NCBI GenBank assembly: GCA_937888775.1
Contig: CALAQT010000515.1
Location: 1-41,781 of the forward strand
Length of the DNA stretch: 41,781 bases
Direction of reading: 5' to 3'
Source of the DNA: an uncultured Actinomycetes bacterium
Lineage (GTDB): Bacteria > Actinomycetota > Thermoleophilia > Solirubrobacterales > Solirubrobacteraceae
Positions 38,622-41,781 of the stretch are shown here, one piece after another. Both the position numbers and the translations under genes were made by a program. A model generated the notes under the pieces. It worked only from the letters and a program-made list of their open reading frames with translations, was not told the DNA's origin and searched no databases. Each line of letters starts with the position of its first letter. The stretch's first letter is position 1.

Positions 38622-39240
38622 TCATTCGCTCCCAGCTGATCCGGACGGTGGCGGGCCGGCCGCGAGCGTGTCGGCGTCCCGGTTTCGATCGCTCTCGAAC
38701 GAGCTCAGCCCCCGGTGGTAGTCCCAGCCATCGAGCTCGACGATCAACCGCTCGGCCTCGAACTAGGCGTCGACCTCGTAGCCGCAGACCTTGACGTTGA
38801 TCTGCGGGCGCGGAAGACCGAACCGCTCGCAGAAGGCGGGAAGATCTCTCTCCCAGTCTGACCGCGACGGTCCATCGCTCGTATCAGTGAACCACGCGAG
38901 CAGACTTGCGCCGGGATGCCGGGGGCAAGCCGTCCGTCCAAGGCAGCCGCGACTTCGATGCGTGCCGGGCAGCGGTCGAGAAATCCCCACAGCCAGAGGG
39001 CGGAGAAATGACTGAGCGCAGCGCCTGGGCCAGGACGGCCGCCGCGGCTCTCTCAAGCGCGGTCAGCGGCTGCCTGCCGACCGAGTAGACCCCGGCGTAG
39101 ACGCGATGCAGACGACCGACTCTCACCCGATGGGCGATTGCGTGCTGGTCCAGGCCGTGGCGCAGCAACTGGCGCCTGGTGATGTTGCCGTGGTGTCGGA
39201 GGGCGATGGCCGCCATCGCCTGGTCGGGCGGGTCAGCCAT
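38622..39240 (-). pseudogene. Decayed DUF559 (Vsr-like) protein with AbiEi-like N-terminal HTH
   Basis: On the minus strand the N-terminus is intact from ATG 39240: AAIALRHHGNITRRQLLRHG, then HRVRVGRLHRVYAGVYSVG, the helix-turn-helix seen in AbiEi-type antitoxins and in many DUF559 proteins. Near 39040 the frame shifts to LSHFSALWLWGFLDRCPARI, then shifts again to WERDLPAFCERFGLPRPQIN and GYEVDA, where a TAG (38763-38765) interrupts before LIVELDGWDYHRGLSSFESD, the Vsr/DUF559 endonuclease-fold core. The final stop is at 38622. Two frameshifts, one internal stop and a missing middle segment make this a clear pseudogene. Confidence 0.88.
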
Positions 39241-39407
39241 AGCCCGCCTCGGTCGGCGCCTGGTGGATTTGTAGGAATAGTTCCGTTTTTCCCCACTCCC
39301 CCGGGAGCGTTCCACGTCGCCCACCCGGCTCGGCGCAAACGTCACACAGTCTTTACAGCGCGTATCCTCGAACCCACCGACGAAACCGCCGAGGAGCGCC
39401 GAGACCC
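39241..39407 (+). other. Upstream region of the acyl-CoA dehydrogenase gene
   Basis: No gene. GTCACA (39342-39347) and TATCCT (39364-39369) with 16 bp between them are a weak promoter candidate. GAGGAGCG (39390-39397) is a usable ribosome site for the ATG at 39408. Confidence 0.35.
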
Positions 39408-40619
39408 ATGGCCGTAGCCACCCCTTACACGGACAAGACCGACGAGCAGAAAGCGATCTGCGAGATGGTTCGCCAGTTCGCCGACGAGCAGATCATCCCC
39501 AACGCCGAGCACTACGACCACGAGGACAGCTTCCCCGAGCCGATCGTCGAGCAGATGAAGGAGCTCGGGCTGTTCGGGGTCACGATCCCGGAGGAGTACG
39601 GCGGGATGGGGCTGGATCTGACGACCTACGCGATGATCGTCGAGGAGCTCTCGCGCGGCTGGATCAGCATCTCCGGGATCGTGAACACGCACTTCATCGG
39701 CTCCTATCTGTTGATGAAGTTCGGCACCGAGGAGCAGAAGCAGAAGTACCTGCCGAAGATGGCGACCGGGGAGATCCGGGCCGCCTTCTCGCTGAGCGAG
39801 CCCGAGTGCGGCTCCGATGTCCAGGCGATCAAGTGCAGCGCGAAGAAGCTTGACGACGGCGCCTACGAGATCAACGGCGCGAAGATGTGGGTCACCAACG
39901 GGCTGCTGTCCTCGCTGGTGTTCGTGCTGGTCAAGACCGATCCGGCCGCCGATCCCAGGTACAAGGGCATGACCTGCATCATCGCCGAGAAGGAGCCGGG
40001 CGTGTCGGAGAACACCGGCGACTACGCGGGCTTTAACGTGCCGCCGAAGATCAAGAAGCTCGGCTACAAGGGCGTCGAGTCAACCGAGCTGGTGTTCGAC
40101 GGCTACCGTTGTCCGGCGGAGAACATCCTCGGCGGCGAGGATGCCGGCCTGAACCAGGGATTTGTGCAGATGATGGATGCGCTGGAAGTGGGGCGCGTCA
40201 ACGTCGCCGCCCGCGGTGTCGGAATCGCCCAGCGGGCGCTGGAGTTGGCGCTGCGTTACTCCCAGGAGCGCAAGACGTTCGGCAAGCAGATCGCTCAGCA
40301 CCAGGCGATCCAGTTCAAGCTTGCCGACATGGCCACGCAGGTCGACGCGGCTCGCCTGATGACGATCCGCGCCGCCCGCCTGAAGGACGCCGGCGAGCGG
40401 TCGGACCTGGAGGCGGGGATGGCCAAGCTGTTCGCGTCGGAGGCCGGGCGCTTCTGTGTCGAGGAGAGCTTCCGGATCCACGGCGGTTACGGTTATTCCA
40501 AGGAGTACGAGATCGAGCGCTTGTACCGTGACGCCCCGCTGCTGCTGATCGGCGAGGGGACGTCTGAGATCCAGCGCATGGTGATCGGGCGCAAGCTCCT
40601 GCAGCGCCACAAGATCTAG
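39408..40619 (+). CDS. Acyl-CoA dehydrogenase
   Basis: 403 residues, full length for the family. The FAD/substrate block AFSLSEPECGSDV, the WVTNG motif, the dimer helix RKTFGKQIAQHQAIQFKLAD and the catalytic Glu383 in LIGEGTSEIQR are all present. It oxidises acyl-CoA thioesters to enoyl-CoA and passes electrons to ETF. The N-terminal helix and EEYGGMGLDLTTY are typical of short/branched-chain members. It stands alone here; the acyl-CoA synthetase 1.5 kb upstream could supply its substrate. Confidence 0.95.
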   Translation: MAVATPYTDKTDEQKAICEMVRQFADEQIIPNAEHYDHEDSFPEPIVEQMKELGLFGVTIPEEYGGMGLDLTTYAMIVEELSRGWISISGIVNTHFIGSYLLMKFGTEEQKQKYLPKMATGEIRAAFSLSEPECGSDVQAIKCSAKKLDDGAYEINGAKMWVTNGLLSSLVFVLVKTDPAADPRYKGMTCIIAEKEPGVSENTGDYAGFNVPPKIKKLGYKGVESTELVFDGYRCPAENILGGEDAGLNQGFVQMMDALEVGRVNVAARGVGIAQRALELALRYSQERKTFGKQIAQHQAIQFKLADMATQVDAARLMTIRAARLKDAGERSDLEAGMAKLFASEAGRFCVEESFRIHGGYGYSKEYEIERLYRDAPLLLIGEGTSEIQRMVIGRKLLQRHKI

Positions 40620-40639
40620 CAGCGACCCGCCGATCGGGC

Positions 40640-40656
40640 GGCCTCGGTTTGAGGCC
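40640..40656 (+). terminator. Hairpin after the acyl-CoA dehydrogenase gene
   Basis: GGCCTC-GGTTT-GAGGCC is a perfect 6-bp stem 20 bp after the stop codon, preceded by a second small GC hairpin (CCGCC-GATCG-GGCGG). No T-run follows. Confidence 0.5.
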
Positions 40657-40709
40657 AGGCTTCCCTGCCGCTATCGTCTGAGTGGTCGATACTAGGCGGG
40701 GAGCCGATC

Positions 40710-40946
40710 ATGCATGCACGTCGAGGATCAGTGGCAGGCGTATCGGGACGCCTGATCGCAAGTCTGCTCGCGGCAGTGGTAGCGCTGCTGATCGCGTTCG
40801 CTCTGGCCGCATCGGCACACACCAGCGCCGTCCACGGAGCCGTCGTCCACGCCACCCGCGGCGGAACGCAGGTGGTGAGCGGCTACGACGGCGGCGTTCC
40901 GGAGGCACCGGCCTCGAGCGCCCGGCCCGGCACGCTTCACCCCTGA
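40710..40946 (+). CDS. Small secreted or single-membrane-pass protein
   Basis: 78 residues. Basic N-terminus (MHARRGSVAGVSGR) followed by a hydrophobic segment about 15-35 (LIASLLAAVVALLIAFALAA) that ends in SAHTSA, a possible signal-peptidase site. The short remaining tail is Gly/Pro/Ala rich. A GGGGAG ribosome site precedes ATG 40710. Function unknown; the TM-then-SAH pattern resembles the small protein at 27439. Confidence 0.65.
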   Translation: MHARRGSVAGVSGRLIASLLAAVVALLIAFALAASAHTSAVHGAVVHATRGGTQVVSGYDGGVPEAPASSARPGTLHP

Positions 40947-40963
40947 GCGCCTGCGCCGCCGGG

Positions 40964-41392
40964 ATGCCGGTGGGATCGCTGCCGGCCGGTCACGCGCCGA
41001 CGACTAGACTGGGCGTCCTGACCTCACCGTCTGACACCAAGGCGCTGATCGAGACCGCGGTCACGCGGTTCCTTGAGGAAGTGCCCTCGCTGGCGCCGCT
41101 GAAGCTGGTGGCCGGACTCGAGTTGCGCGGCCGCGGTGACATCCAGATGTATCGCGTGGAGCTGCCGGGACCTAAGGTGACCAAGGACATCGCCTCGGAC
41201 GCGAAGGTGCGCCTGATGGTGCCGCGCTCGCATTTCAACGACCTGGCCACCAAGGGTCACGTGCGTGATTGGCGCGAGGCGTTCGCCAAGGGAGACGCCA
41301 AGGCGACCGGCATCGAGCAGGTGCTCAAGCTGATCGTCAATGTCGTCGAGCGCCAGGAAGAGCGCTCACGCACGCGCAAGTCCAGCCACTGA
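40964..41392 (+). CDS. Conserved hypothetical, possible SCP2-like fold
   Basis: 142 residues from ATG 40964; the conserved-looking part starts at SDTKALIETAVTRFLEEVPS and continues with LKLVAGLELRGRGDIQMYRV and SDAKVRLMVPRSHFNDLATK. The alternation of hydrophobic strands and the late helix (GIEQVLKLIVNVVERQEE) recall sterol-carrier-protein-2-like domains, but this is only an impression. The C-terminus is basic. The start is uncertain: GTG 40970 is equally possible. Confidence 0.65.
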   Translation: MPVGSLPAGHAPTTRLGVLTSPSDTKALIETAVTRFLEEVPSLAPLKLVAGLELRGRGDIQMYRVELPGPKVTKDIASDAKVRLMVPRSHFNDLATKGHVRDWREAFAKGDAKATGIEQVLKLIVNVVERQEERSRTRKSSH

Positions 41393-41410
41393 CCGTGCGA
41401 GAAACCTCTC

Positions 41411-41700
41411 GCGCTCGATCTCAGCGACCTCACGATCACCGGCGGTAACGCGCCGAAAGGTGGCACGGCCGCCCAAAACGGTCAACCCGGGGGGCGGCGG
41501 AGGCGCGATCCTGAATCAGCGCGTGCTGGCGATCACGGACGGCGCGGTGACCAACAGCCGGGCGGGCGGCGGTGGCGCGGGCGGCGACGGCAGCAACGGC
41601 ACCGTCCAGTCGCCCGAAGGCTCAGGCGGGCAGCGGCGGATCTGGCGGCGGGATCTACAACGCTGGCTCGCTGACGCTAGCCGGAAGTTTTCGTGGTTGA
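41411..41700 (+). pseudogene. Fragment of a Gly-rich right-handed beta-helix surface protein
   Basis: Three frames together give LTITGGNAPKGG, then GGGGAILNQRVLAITDGAVT and NSRAGGGGAGGDGSNGT, then GSGGGIYNAGSLTLAG, the stacked pattern of polymorphic outer-membrane-like or choice-of-anchor beta-helix proteins. Frameshifts are needed in the G-run near 41489 and near 41630. No start codon or signal peptide is present, so only an internal piece survives. It ends abruptly at about 41685, where composition changes. Confidence 0.75.
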
Positions 41701-41781
41701 GATGTTGAATCCCGCGTGGTGGTGCGGGATTCGGTTGTTGCGGGCTGGTTTGGCTTTGGCTACTCGTGGAGCTTGATGTCG
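41686..41781. other. Less GC-rich segment with a perfect hairpin at the window edge
   Basis: From about 41686 the sequence becomes T- and G-rich and unlike its neighbours. GAATCCCGC (41707-41715) and GCGGGATTC (41724-41732) form a perfect 9-bp stem with an 8-base loop. It could be the terminator or end of an insertion sequence or gene that continues outside the window; nothing more can be read. Confidence 0.4.

Noticed and set aside
41411..41700. PE_PGRS-type mycobacterial protein
   Set aside because: Gly-rich composition is shared, but the GGGIYNAGSLTLAG pattern belongs to beta-helix surface proteins, and the frame is broken.

Overview
The window comes from a very GC-rich actinobacterium. 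The best guess is the class Thermoleophilia (Solirubrobacterales-like). The reasons are the actinobacterial-type SOS box (GAAC-N4-GTTC), an ImuB / DUF6504 / DnaE2 translesion set, many GTG starts and 4-bp start/stop overlaps, a c-di-AMP riboswitch, and several small secreted proteins that resemble families I associate with that class. The taxonomic call is an inference; no rRNA or tRNA gene was seen.

Layout. 1-1081: a truncated lipoprotein gene and a conserved hypothetical (minus). 1120-5627: a surface-glycan cluster made of a polysaccharide deacetylase, a DegT-type aminotransferase, and a 908-residue fusion of a sugar epimerase, a glycosyltransferase and a deacetylase-like domain without catalytic residues. 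5703-6666: a serine/threonine dehydratase whose start codon is separated from its frame by one base. 7287-9135: an SDR and a frameshifted SGNH hydrolase (minus). 9207-12143: imuB behind an SOS box, then an AAA+ ATPase cassette with AT-rich, repeat-bearing flanks, then DUF6504. 12247-13407: an aldo/keto reductase relative. 13481-18328: a complete branched-chain amino acid type ABC operon (two ATPases, two permeases, binding protein). 18448-22824: a GFA protein, a CGNR regulator, a small protein, TetR plus MFS exporter, and a glyoxalase-fold protein. 22954-26568: dnaE2 with an SOS box identical in its 12-bp core to that of imuB. 26705-29902: cytochrome c, the c-di-AMP riboswitch with a small membrane protein, a structured leader with a 27-codon upstream reading frame before an AhpD-like protein without cysteines, an HxlR regulator and a secreted protein. 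29952-35843: glutamine synthetase, a DUF255 protein, ridA plus threonine deaminase, and a class I amidotransferase. 35972-41392: a cupredoxin, an acyl-CoA synthetase, a DUF427 protein, a decayed DUF559 gene, an acyl-CoA dehydrogenase and two small proteins. 41411-41781: a decayed beta-helix gene cut off by a less GC-rich segment.

Functional links. imuB and dnaE2 are 13 kb apart but should respond together to DNA damage through LexA. ridA sits 7 bp before a threonine deaminase that makes its substrate. The TetR/MFS pair has a tandem-operator promoter typical of an autoregulated efflux unit. The liv operon promoter predicts a leaderless message.

The most unusual property is the number of short tandem arrays. 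At least five begin in the last codons or stop codon of a gene and run into the spacer (units of 15, 48, 42, 34 and 38 bp). Others are in-frame inside imuB (18 bp x 7), dnaE2 (42 bp x 3) and livG (6 bp x 7), or sit between divergent genes (35 bp x 3). Several genes next to arrays or elsewhere carry single-base frameshifts. From one sequence I cannot separate real decay from sequencing error.
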